64,000 nucleotides of DNA, taken from Rhodocyclaceae bacterium (GTDB lineage: Bacteria; Pseudomonadota; Gammaproteobacteria; Burkholderiales; Rhodocyclaceae). Of this stretch, positions 54,255 through 63,300 are shown piece by piece (position 1 is the stretch's first letter; each line of letters opens with the position of its first letter). The position numbers and the translations under genes were made by a program. The notes under the pieces were generated by a model. It was not told where the DNA came from, ran no database searches, and was given only the letters and a program-made list of their open reading frames with translations. Where the stretch lies: assembly GCA_016702335.1 (NCBI GenBank), contig JADJEF010000005.1, positions 1 through 64,000 of the forward strand, written 5' to 3'.

Positions 54255-54851
54255 TTACGGCCAGGGGCGGATGTAGCCAGAGTTCGCGAGCTGACCCTCG
54301 TTGTAGGTCACTCCGTTGATCACCGCCGTGCCAATGGACCCCTTGGGGACGATCTGCCCCACCGCATAGGAGACACCGGCCGTACTGGTGAACGCTCGGA
54401 GAACCTTCCAGTTCGGGAGGCCGGACAGAATCGCCGCGCCCGCGAGATCGACCGGGAGATCGGCGCCGGAGCCGAAAACCTTATCGTAGATGAACAGGTA
54501 GATGCCGTTGGCAGTGGCGGTCACCTCACCGGCGGTGAGCAATACGGCAGCGAACCACGTGAACGGATTTCCGTCGGTATAGCCAGCGGGGAGGGTGACA
54601 AGCGAGCCGCCGTTGGCGAGGTCGAAGAGAACCACGCCGACAGAGACGGCGAACGAGAGCCCAACGGCCGCCACGCCGCTGATCTTGTAGCCCGTAAGCC
54701 TGGTCAGGCGCTTGATCACCTCAGTGAGGGTTCCAGACGCTACGGCCAGGCCGAGCCACTCCGGGATGCCGGCCGGAATCGGTACGGCGTCCTGGAACAT
54801 CTGCACGAGACTCGGCAGAAGGTTTACGGTTGCGAGAGAGAGACTGAACAC
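54255..54851 (-). CDS. Membrane protein, holin candidate
   Basis: 198 aa with two to three hydrophobic segments (WLGLAVASGTLTEVI, ISGVAAVGLSFAVSVGVVLF, FTWFAAVLLTAGEVTATANGI) and a beta-like C-terminal domain. It follows the amidase directly and is followed by a terminator. Position suggests holin; it is longer than most holins. Confidence 0.65.
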   Translation of the reverse strand: MFSLSLATVNLLPSLVQMFQDAVPIPAGIPEWLGLAVASGTLTEVIKRLTRLTGYKISGVAAVGLSFAVSVGVVLFDLANGGSLVTLPAGYTDGNPFTWFAAVLLTAGEVTATANGIYLFIYDKVFGSGADLPVDLAGAAILSGLPNWKVLRAFTSTAGVSYAVGQIVPKGSIGTAVINGVTYNEGQLANSGYIRPWP

Positions 54852-54861
54852 GGGGGCCTCC

Positions 54862-55479
54862 TTAGATGTAGGCGATTGGACGGGGATTCTGGGCGCCCAT
54901 CCGGCGCATCTCCACGACGTGGGGCATTAGGTTGTCACCGGGGCAGGCTGTTGCCTTCAGCTCCCGGTGTCCGGGCCACCGCCTGTACGCCACCACGTCG
55001 TCTAGCGTACACAGTAGCACGTATGTTGAACGCAGCGCCTCGGAAGAGGGCTGGAAGCTCACGTTGCGCCAGACGCCGTTGCGCAGCTCCTGGTGTGGGT
55101 GATAATGACCCGGAAGGCAGATGTGAACCGTGGAGTCGTTCCACGCTGGTCCCGCCCCATACGAAATGTACTTCACGGGAGGGATGGACATCGACACCTC
55201 TCCATCATACTCTACGACGAAGTGGTACCCACAAGTATTCCACCCGATCCGGCGGTGGAAGGCCCAGAGGTCCCTCCCCGTGTCGAGGTGAGACCCGGCG
55301 CTGTGGTGGACGGTGAACGCCTCGATCCCACTCGGGGTGGGATTGGGGCGAGCCACGAGGGTGCCACCCAGGGCCTGGATGTACTCCGGGCCACGGAAGC
55401 CGCGATAGTGCTCACCAAGGCGCTGCCGGAGCCTTGCGTCGAGCGTGGCGTCGAGGCCAGTAAGTGTTACGCTAGACAA
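54862..55479 (-). CDS. Endolysin, N-acetylmuramoyl-L-alanine amidase
   Basis: 205 aa. Amidase_2/PGRP-type fold: AFTVHHSAG with the first zinc His, NTCGYHFVVEYDG with the Tyr and His, later RWPGHRELKATACPGDNL with the second zinc His and the Cys ligand. It cuts the bond between muramic acid and the peptide stem. No wall-binding domain is attached; the preceding gene carries LysM. Confidence 0.88.
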   Translation of the reverse strand: MSSVTLTGLDATLDARLRQRLGEHYRGFRGPEYIQALGGTLVARPNPTPSGIEAFTVHHSAGSHLDTGRDLWAFHRRIGWNTCGYHFVVEYDGEVSMSIPPVKYISYGAGPAWNDSTVHICLPGHYHPHQELRNGVWRNVSFQPSSEALRSTYVLLCTLDDVVAYRRWPGHRELKATACPGDNLMPHVVEMRRMGAQNPRPIAYI

Positions 55480-56920
55480 AGAGCACCGCCTTTCCTGGGA
55501 GGTCCACCATGCCCCCGGCGATCCACGACGGGTTGGCGTACTTCACGGCCGCTACAATTGGCCCCATGACCGCCGCTGGAGCCGTCGGGAGACCGTAGCA
55601 GCGCCGCACGAGTGGCCACGGACCTTCGCCTGGGTGGATGAAAGTCTGAAGGCCGCGCAGCCCCCCTCCGTCGAAGGCCATAACGCCCGGCACCTCGACG
55701 CGAGAGCCAATCTTCACTGGCCTATTCTCGTTGGCCGCCTGAACGGCCTTGACGAACGGGAGTGTGGTCGCCCAGGACGTGTTGTTCTCCTGGCCGTACG
55801 CCTTACGGGCGATTGCCGAGTACGAGTCTCCTCGCCCTGGCAGCCAGGCCAGATCAGAAACTCCACCCTTCGTCGTTCCAGGCGTCGGCGCGATCGGAGA
55901 CGGCGCGATCGGGATTGGCCGTGGGTCGGACGGTGTCCCGAAGAGCGGCAGGCGCTTCTGGGTCTGGATAAGGCGCTCGAATTCCGTTGGCGTCTGGCTG
56001 TAGTCGAACGAGAGCCATGCCGGGTCCGCCGTGGCGAACCCAAAGTCCGTCCAGCCATAAATGTAGGAATCGTGGCTGGCTTGCCACATTGTCCAGTAGA
56101 ACTGATCCACCATGTCCCCGACCCTGTGGTCGGTAAAGTGCTCGCAATTCGTGAAGTCTCTCCACCCTCTGCCATGTCCGCATGGCCTAGGGTTCACGTC
56201 GTCACAACCGCTCTCGGTGATGGCAAATCCGATATTCTTATAGCCCTGCGCCACGAGAACCTTGCGCAAACGTCTGTAGCGCAGTACCCACCACCCGACC
56301 CTGCCTGGGTCCCAGTAGGCGGAACGGTCGCCCTCGAAGCCAGTCCAGCGGTGTCCCGAATGATCCCATTGATCCGGCCAGGGGGCGTTCTCTCGGCCCG
56401 GCTTGCCGGTGCCGTACTGCATGTAGTGGCCATACTCGTGGAAGTGAAGCAAGCCAAGCTCGGGCGGTACCGAGTTGAGGTAGTCGAACATGGCGCGGCC
56501 GTAGGTCCACGAGCGGTCGCTCTGAAGGTTGTGATCCAGGTAGCCGGTCGAGAACCCACCGATCATGGCGCCGATGCCATGTCTGTTCAGCTCCTTGGCG
56601 AGGGCGACCTCGGCGGTGGCGAATGAGCTTGCGTTGGCCATGGTGAGCCCCCACTCGTTCATCCCCTCCATGTACTGGACGGAGCTGTCCCGAGCGAGGT
56701 CAACGGCTGCTGCCTTGAACTCCCCGTACATGTCGAGGGATTGTCGATCCCAGTGCTTGCGCCCGATGACCTTCGTCACGCCCTTGGAGGCTCGACGGAT
56801 TGCGGCAACGACCTCCCGGTTGGGGTCAAGGAGCTTAACCATCGGTGGCTGGACCTGTTCGACGTAGCGAATCATCAGGTCCATGTTGTTGTTTGTATTG
56901 GCGTGGAGACCCAGGCGCAT
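55472..56920 (-). CDS. TIM-barrel glycosidase with C-terminal LysM
   Basis: 482 aa from MRLGLHANTNNN behind AAGGAGG. Barrel features: a VKLLDPN strand, EGMNEWGL with a likely acid/base Glu, HFHEYGHYMQYG, and GFAITESGCDD with a likely nucleophile Glu; GH39/GH5-like in outline. Residues about 395-445 (DSYSAIARKAYGQ ... VQAANENRPVKIGSRVEVPG) are a LysM motif. It probably degrades host wall or capsular glycan. Overlaps the amidase start by 8 bases. Confidence 0.78.
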   Translation of the reverse strand: MRLGLHANTNNNMDLMIRYVEQVQPPMVKLLDPNREVVAAIRRASKGVTKVIGRKHWDRQSLDMYGEFKAAAVDLARDSSVQYMEGMNEWGLTMANASSFATAEVALAKELNRHGIGAMIGGFSTGYLDHNLQSDRSWTYGRAMFDYLNSVPPELGLLHFHEYGHYMQYGTGKPGRENAPWPDQWDHSGHRWTGFEGDRSAYWDPGRVGWWVLRYRRLRKVLVAQGYKNIGFAITESGCDDVNPRPCGHGRGWRDFTNCEHFTDHRVGDMVDQFYWTMWQASHDSYIYGWTDFGFATADPAWLSFDYSQTPTEFERLIQTQKRLPLFGTPSDPRPIPIAPSPIAPTPGTTKGGVSDLAWLPGRGDSYSAIARKAYGQENNTSWATTLPFVKAVQAANENRPVKIGSRVEVPGVMAFDGGGLRGLQTFIHPGEGPWPLVRRCYGLPTAPAAVMGPIVAAVKYANPSWIAGGMVDLPGKAVLFV

Positions 56921-56930
56921 CGCGCCCTCC

Positions 56931-57812
56931 TTAGACCGTGATCTTGATGGAGTCCGGGATGCGGAATCCGGTGATCGCGCTTCCGTCATCCGTGGTTCGT
57001 TCTTCCCACGGATACAACTCCACCACGGGAGAGCCGACGTAGCCAGGGAAGAGCATGGCGCGTTCCGCGTAGGAGGCGCCGTTCTTCACCCACGACGTGA
57101 GGAAGCTCCCCGTAATCATGGCATGCACTTGCCTCACGTACGCAACGCCAGAATCGGTGACGCAAGCCCTGTGCCCAGGCGAGATTACCGCGTCGTGAAC
57201 GTGGCCATGGATAATGAGGTCGGCGTCTACGGCCCACGCTAGCCGCTGGAGCTTGAGGGCCTTCGCGCCCTTGAGCTGCCCACCGCCGTGCCCGTGGTGC
57301 ATCCACACTCGACACAGGGAGGACTTCCCGGTCGAGCGGATGAACTTGAGGAGCATCCAGCCCGTGTAGTCCAGGCGAAGGGTGTCCATCTCAACGCCCT
57401 TGTCGCGGGCGATGGCCGCCACGATCTCGCCGTAGGCATCCCGCTCGTAGTACTTTGAGATGGTCATCTCGTGATTGCCGGCGAGAAGCGCCAGGCACTT
57501 GTCGTGGATCGGAGCGGTTAGCTCCAGGAAACGGTCTCGTTGGGCTGTAACGATGTCGGCAAGAGCTTCGCGAGTGAGCGCCCAGTCCGGGAGATCGAAT
57601 GTCGAAAAGCGCGGGTCGCTTCGATTGATGGCGTCTACGTAGTCCCCAATACCCACCCACATCCCGTCCGGATCATCGGCGATTTGCTTGACGTAACGGG
57701 CAAACGCCTTCTCGTCGCAGGCCCGGTGGCCGATGTGAACGTCGGATACCGGGTAGAGACGGGTGAAGTTGGACCGTCCGTCATGCTGGATCACCTGCGT
57801 GATCGTCTTCAC
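56931..57812 (-). CDS. Calcineurin-like metallophosphoesterase
   Basis: 293 aa. All five metal motifs are present in order: SDVHIGH, GIGDYVDA, LAGNHEM, MHHGHGGG and IHGHVHD. This is a complete active dimetal phosphoesterase; substrate unknown (nucleotide, DNA end or wall phosphodiester). Its place between tail hub and lysis genes suggests a virion or entry function more than replication. Confidence 0.87.
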   Translation of the reverse strand: MKTITQVIQHDGRSNFTRLYPVSDVHIGHRACDEKAFARYVKQIADDPDGMWVGIGDYVDAINRSDPRFSTFDLPDWALTREALADIVTAQRDRFLELTAPIHDKCLALLAGNHEMTISKYYERDAYGEIVAAIARDKGVEMDTLRLDYTGWMLLKFIRSTGKSSLCRVWMHHGHGGGQLKGAKALKLQRLAWAVDADLIIHGHVHDAVISPGHRACVTDSGVAYVRQVHAMITGSFLTSWVKNGASYAERAMLFPGYVGSPVVELYPWEERTTDDGSAITGFRIPDSIKITV

Positions 57813-57821
57813 AGACTCCTC

Positions 57822-58085
57822 CTACCGTGCCCTGGCCCTTTCCAGCTCGGCCGTGAAGCTCGCCTCCCGGAGGTGTGCGATCTCCTCGTCCTTCTTGTCG
57901 TTCTCGATCTTCAGCTCGGCCAGGGTTGCTTCAAGTTCGCTGATTCGCATGTGGTATGCGCCATACAGCTCGCCCCGAAGGACCTGATCCTGGGCGACTC
58001 GGCGATCAATGTAGCTCAAAAGGAAAGTAAATGCAAGCGACAGGATCACGCCGATGATCCCGCCCTCAGCAAGCTCTGGGCTCAT
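57822..58085 (-). CDS. Membrane protein with coiled coil
   Basis: 87 aa from MSPELAEGG. One membrane segment (GGIIGVILSLAFTFLLSYI) followed by a long Glu/Lys coiled coil (ELEATLAELKIENDKKDEEI). The topology resembles an i-spanin or small holin; it lies near the lysis genes. Confidence 0.68.
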   Translation of the reverse strand: MSPELAEGGIIGVILSLAFTFLLSYIDRRVAQDQVLRGELYGAYHMRISELEATLAELKIENDKKDEEIAHLREASFTAELERARAR

Positions 58086-58134
58086 GCGCGGACTCCATGT
58101 GGCCAAGGATAGCATCTACTCTTTGAAAACCGCT

Positions 58135-59436
58135 TTACCACCCCCCCCGATTGGACAGCTTCCCGCCGCCCGTTCTTCCTCCGGCCATCCCGACGGACTG
58201 GGTGAGTTCGTGAATCCAGTTCCTCGGCACGTCTCCCACTATAATCCCGACACGAGGGAAGCCGTTATCGAGGCCGAGGCGCCACCCGACCACCGTCCCG
58301 GTCTTGGCAACACCATAAAATGGCATGCCGGTCTTATAGGTCCAGGACCCACCCTGGGAATCCATCCCGTGTTCATTCCCGAAGAGCGGGTGTTCGAAGG
58401 CGATGGTGTCACGTCGGCCGAACGAGTAACCGAAGACGTACTCGTCCGAGAGGATTACGTCGAGGTCGTAGGTGATTCTCGGGAATCCGAGCTGCTTGAC
58501 CTGTAGCGACCCCTCGCTGGACACGGCCGTGACGTTGTCGTTCGAGCTGACCGTGCCGCCGTCCTCGAAGATGCCGTATCTCGTTACCGATTCGGGATTC
58601 GCTCGCCAGCTAACAACCTGCGAGCCCTCCTTCCCCGACCCCCTGCTTTGGAAGACGTTGGCCAGCGTGGAGTAGTCCACGTTTCGGATGACACTCTTCA
58701 GCGTCCCGTTTGCGACGGAGAAGATCACCTCGGCCGACAGGTCGTCGCGAACGTACGGGGCGTAGAAGTTATAGCTGAACGCCGTGAGGCCGGATCGCGA
58801 GAGCCCAATGGCCATGTCTCCCCGTTCCATCGCGTCGTACCAGGTGTCCCAGAGATTCCCTCCGCTCTGCTCCTGCCAGGCGATTGTGTCTCCTGTGGCC
58901 ACGGACCCCATGGCCACCGTCCATGGGCCGAAGTTGTCTCGACCGGCGTAGGGATACGCGGGATACATACTCACAGACGGGGAGAGGGAGTGCCCCCCGA
59001 TGCTCGAAATGAGCGTTCCGGCGGGGGCGGAGATGAAGTCCGAGACCGTGTTCAGCGCAGAGGCCGAAAGGCGCCTACGGGCCAAATGGTGGACGAAGCT
59101 TTCGCACTCCAGCTCGATCCGTGGATATGCGTCATATGTTGTGCGAGCACTAAGAACGGGACCGAACCAGAGCGGCATGAGCTTCGAGGCGGTAGCTCGA
59201 TCGAGAAAGTTGTTAGACACGGCGACGGACCAACCGTAAGAATCGCCAGCAATCAGCTCTCTGACATCGATGTCGTTCGCGTACAGGCCGAACCCGATCG
59301 ACAGGTCGCCCTCCCCCTGCTTCCCCTCGGAACACGACAAGCTGTCGATCGAGTGCAGCTCGTACCGCTCCATGGCAGGCGAGACGAGATCGACGCGGTA
59401 GACCTCCTTAAACGTCGGCCCCTGGGAGATGGCCAC
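58135..59436 (-). CDS. Minor tail/baseplate hub protein
   Basis: 433 aa. The N terminus (VDLVSPAMERYELHSIDSLSC) and the later VDYSTLANVFQSRGSG, EGSLQVKQLGFPRITYDLDV pattern are those of siphovirus tail hub proteins (ReqiPepy6 gp37-like), which follow Dit. It ends with a Gly/Arg-rich tail. Confidence 0.76.
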   Translation of the reverse strand: MAISQGPTFKEVYRVDLVSPAMERYELHSIDSLSCSEGKQGEGDLSIGFGLYANDIDVRELIAGDSYGWSVAVSNNFLDRATASKLMPLWFGPVLSARTTYDAYPRIELECESFVHHLARRRLSASALNTVSDFISAPAGTLISSIGGHSLSPSVSMYPAYPYAGRDNFGPWTVAMGSVATGDTIAWQEQSGGNLWDTWYDAMERGDMAIGLSRSGLTAFSYNFYAPYVRDDLSAEVIFSVANGTLKSVIRNVDYSTLANVFQSRGSGKEGSQVVSWRANPESVTRYGIFEDGGTVSSNDNVTAVSSEGSLQVKQLGFPRITYDLDVILSDEYVFGYSFGRRDTIAFEHPLFGNEHGMDSQGGSWTYKTGMPFYGVAKTGTVVGWRLGLDNGFPRVGIIVGDVPRNWIHELTQSVGMAGGRTGGGKLSNRGGW

Positions 59437-60369
59437 TTAGAACCCCTCATAGATTGGCGTTACGCGAAGATTGATAGACGTCGTTCCGCTGCTACCGCCG
59501 GAAAGACCCATCGAAAGCGTCACGGGCACTCCCGGCGGAAACGAAAGCCATCCATTGGACTGAGGCACGGCAACGGCACGGCGCCAGGACTGAGTTCCGA
59601 CGTCAAAGAAGAAAGATCGCGCGCCAATGGGATGCCCAAGGTCGGCGGCGGGGTCCCAGTACTCCAGGACCGTTCCCTGGGCCGGGGTGCCGTCCGGGAA
59701 AATGATCGAAAGGATTCCGACCACATCGACTCCGTCCAGAGTGTAGGTCGTTGTGAGGGTCATTGTGTTGCCGTTGTAGGTGGACGCCCCAACTTCCATC
59801 TGGAACCCAACCCATCGATCGCCGGGATTTGTGATAATCACCGGCTGCGAAGGCGTCACCGTCGCGTCGAAGCACGGGACCGTGTCCACGAACCACGGGA
59901 ACCGGGCAACGGCCGATACCCTCGTCCGGATGCGGGCGGACCCGCGTACACCGAATTCGCCCTCCCCGCCTTGCGGCTTCCAGGCCCACGGCGGCGCGTA
60001 GTCGGAAAGGACGCGAAGGTAGCGCGAGATCGGATCGTCATCCACATCGAGGCGGTCAAACCGAAGTCGAACTTCGCCGTGCTTTGGGGAGAAGATGTCG
60101 GACAGTGCGTTCGATTCGTTTACCGCATAGCGGTAGGCAAGCGGGAACGTCGCCTCCTTGATCCTGCTTTCGACGGTGAACGATACGCCTCGCGGGAGGG
60201 GTACGGGCTCACCGGCGATTGCCACGCCGTATCCGGGGAAGGTCTCCTCGCGCCACTCGTAGGTGATCGGCTCAATCTCCGGGGCGCCGTACATCGTTCG
60301 GGTGACATTGGGGTCATCATATTCGATCGGATTCCCATTATAGACTAGGGACAGTTCCTCATTCGCCAT
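59437..60369 (-). CDS. Distal tail-like protein
   Basis: 310 aa, beta-rich, directly after the tape measure and before the hub, the normal place of Dit. Segments RLRFDRLDVDDDPISRYLRVLSD and ARFPWFVDTVPCFDATV fit the galectin-like tail proteins. One base overlap with the tape measure stop. Confidence 0.72.
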   Translation of the reverse strand: MANEELSLVYNGNPIEYDDPNVTRTMYGAPEIEPITYEWREETFPGYGVAIAGEPVPLPRGVSFTVESRIKEATFPLAYRYAVNESNALSDIFSPKHGEVRLRFDRLDVDDDPISRYLRVLSDYAPPWAWKPQGGEGEFGVRGSARIRTRVSAVARFPWFVDTVPCFDATVTPSQPVIITNPGDRWVGFQMEVGASTYNGNTMTLTTTYTLDGVDVVGILSIIFPDGTPAQGTVLEYWDPAADLGHPIGARSFFFDVGTQSWRRAVAVPQSNGWLSFPPGVPVTLSMGLSGGSSGTTSINLRVTPIYEGF

Positions 60370-63300
60370 TATGGCCTACTCCTCCACCCTCGGCTCCTGC
60401 GAGCCCGCTGTCCTCTTGGCCCGGCGTCGTAGCCCACGCGAGACCTCTGCGTTACACTCCCGCCACTGCCGGCGGTCGGGCTTGGGGTCTTCGGCCCAAT
60501 CATCTCCGCAATCATCTCAACGGCCCCTGTCGGCAAAACGAAGTCGGCATGCAAGTCCACCTTCGGTGGCTGCACGTCTACCTGGACGTCCACCGTGACA
60601 TTCGGCCGGATGCCCTCGATGGCCGGAACCAGTGTATCCGCGAGTCCTTCGAGGGATGGCATATTGAAGCTCGTGAAGGCAGACAGCATGGAATCGGTAA
60701 TGATTGGCCCGATGCCATTGCTATCCCCGATGGGCAGGATGTTGTTGCCCACGCCAGGGATGGAGAGGAGGCCGGCGAAGGCGTTGATGATATCGATGAT
60801 GCCGTTCTCGTCGCCACCGGGGATGGAGAGGAGGCCGGCGAAGGCGTTAATGACGCCGGGCAGGCCGTTCTCGTCGCCACCGGGGATGGAGAGGAGGCCG
60901 GCGAAGGCGCTGATAACGTCGGGCAAGCCGTTCGGGATAGGCCCGACCCGCCCTTCTTCTCCGCCAGGCAAGCTGTTCGGGATAGGCCCGACCCGCCCTT
61001 CTTCTCCGCCAGGAAGGCTGTTCGGGATAGGCCCGACCCGCCCTTCTTCTCCGCCAGGAAGGCTGTTGCTGCCCGCGCCGGGGATGGAGAGGAGGCCGGC
61101 GAAGGCGTTGATGAGATCGATGATGCCGTTCTCGTCGCCACCGGGGATGGAGAGGAGGCCGGCGAAGGCGTTAATGACGTCGGGCAGGCCGTTCGGGATA
61201 GGCCCGACCCGCCCTTCTTCTCCGCCAGGAAGGCTGTTCGGGATAGGCCCGACCCGCCCTTCTTCTCCGCCAGGAAGGCTGTTCGGGATAGGCCCGACCC
61301 GCCCTTCTTCTCCGCCAGGAAGGCTGTTGCTGCCCGCGCCGGGGATGGAGAGGAGGCCGGCGAAGGCGTTGATGAGATCGATGATGCCGTTCTCGTCGCC
61401 ACCGGGGATGGAGAGGAGGCCGGCGAAGGCGTTAATGACGTCGGGCAGGCCGTTCGGGATAGGCCCGACCCGCCCTTCTTCTCCGCCAGGAAGGCTGTTC
61501 GGGATAGGCCCGACCCGCCCTTCTTCTCCGCCAGGAAGGCTGTTGCTGCCCGCGCCGGGGATGGAGAGGAGGCCGGCGAAGGCGTTGATGAGATCGATGA
61601 TGCCGTTCTCGTCGCCACCGGGGATGGAGAGTGGATTCGTACCACCCGGCGGCTCGATGCCGGGTGGCTCGATGATTGGGCGGCTACCACCGCCACCGAT
61701 GGTGATCGTCCCACCCTTGTCGATGGTGACGAACAGCCCGCCAAGGGCGGCGGCTGTGGCCTCGCGAGTCAGCCGCGAGACCGCATTGACAACCGCGTCG
61801 ATACTGGCCGACTCGGCGGAGGCGAGGGCGTCCAGGAGCGCGCGAAAGGCCGCCACGGACTCGCCGGAAAGACCGCCAGCCTGAAGCCAGGCCGGCATGG
61901 TGATCTCGGAGAGCTGGCGCATGACGGACACCAGGGCGTCCACCTTGGCCTTGTCCAGGTCTGGCGTAAGGGCGATCGACCCTACGGCCGTGATGAGGCC
62001 AGACAGGACGGCGGCGAGCCGCTCCATAAGGTTGATCTGTTCCATGTCCGGCATTTCGTTCTCGCCAGAGAACGCTTCCTTGACGGCGTCCACGATCACC
62101 CTGATATTGCGCTTGATCGCCTCCTTGAGGAGATCGGCCTGGTGCTCGGCACGGTTGGTTCGAACCTGCGTCCACCACTTCGAGACGCCACGCTGGTTCC
62201 CCGCCCGTCCGCCGAACGACATAACGGAGAGCGGGTTGTCCATCAGGCCGGTGATCAGCTCGTTGATCGACTTGAATACGCCCATCCCGCTTCCGACGGT
62301 CTCTAGGAATGCCTTCAGCTCGGCTAGGTAGACAGCCCAGTCGGCTCCTGGATTCGACTTCGCAAAGGCGGCCCTAAGCGTCTCCATCGCCCCCTTCAGC
62401 TCGGAAAACATCACGTTGACGAACCCGGTGAGGTAGGAGATGTTGTCCTTCGTGACCTGGATGACTCGCGGGAATCGGAACTTTCCGCTCGCCGTCACGG
62501 AGCCGCGCCCGCCGGCCACTCGCCGTCCGAGGCGCGCGGACGTATCAGCGTCGTTCCCGGCGTCTAGGGTCTCCCACATCAGTTCGTCAATGGAGCTGAG
62601 GGTGTCGATTACACCCTTGATTGGCGCGAAGATGGAATTCACGCTGTCGGCGAATGTCTTCACGGCCGCCAGGTTGAGGTCACCAACGATCGTCCCCGCC
62701 CGCCACTGGTGGGCCATTCCCTCGAACATCGAGAAAAGAATGGTGATCGCGCCAGAAATTGCGGACTGGGCTGTTACCGAGACCTGTCCGAGCTTGCCGG
62801 CGTTGTCCGTAAACGCCACGAGGGTGTCGATCGTGCTCTTTACGGCCCCCATAGCCCCGCCGACGGCGTCCGCGAACGTGCGAATCGAGCCGTGGTGCCG
62901 ATCGCGGTCCGCGATGCCCCTCTCGCCGTCCTGGAAGGCGAATCTGGACCATTCCTCTCCCGTCCACAGCTCCTCGAAGTTCACCAGGAACGCCACCATG
63001 GTGTTGCGCAGCCGGTTGATCATCGTGCTGGACATCTGGGATGGCATCACGCCCGTCGTGTCCTTGAGGAGCGCGAAGGTTCCGGAAACTGCCCCCAGGA
63101 TGCTGGAAACGGTCTGGGACCACTGCTGGATCGACGCGGACTGGAGGTCCGGGCGACGGTGGCCGGCAGCCCAGAACGACGCGATGTCCTCGAATGTCGA
63201 GAAGAGCGAGAGGATGGTCGTCTTGATCTTCGTCATCGTGCTCGGGGCGATCCCAATATGCTCGATGACGTTCAGGCCGGCGGTAGCCGAGATGGCGCCA

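Noticed and set aside
54174..55316. 380-codon plus-strand ORF over the lysis genes
   Set aside because: It is opposite a clear amidase with complete zinc ligands and has no recognisable domain.
60942..61560. Regular repeats resembling a CRISPR array
   Set aside because: Units are contiguous, in frame with the tape measure, with no unique spacers and no cas genes in the window.
60549..62306. Plus-strand ORF with DRPDPPFF repeats
   Set aside because: It is the complement of the in-frame tape measure repeats; a repeat without stops opens all frames.
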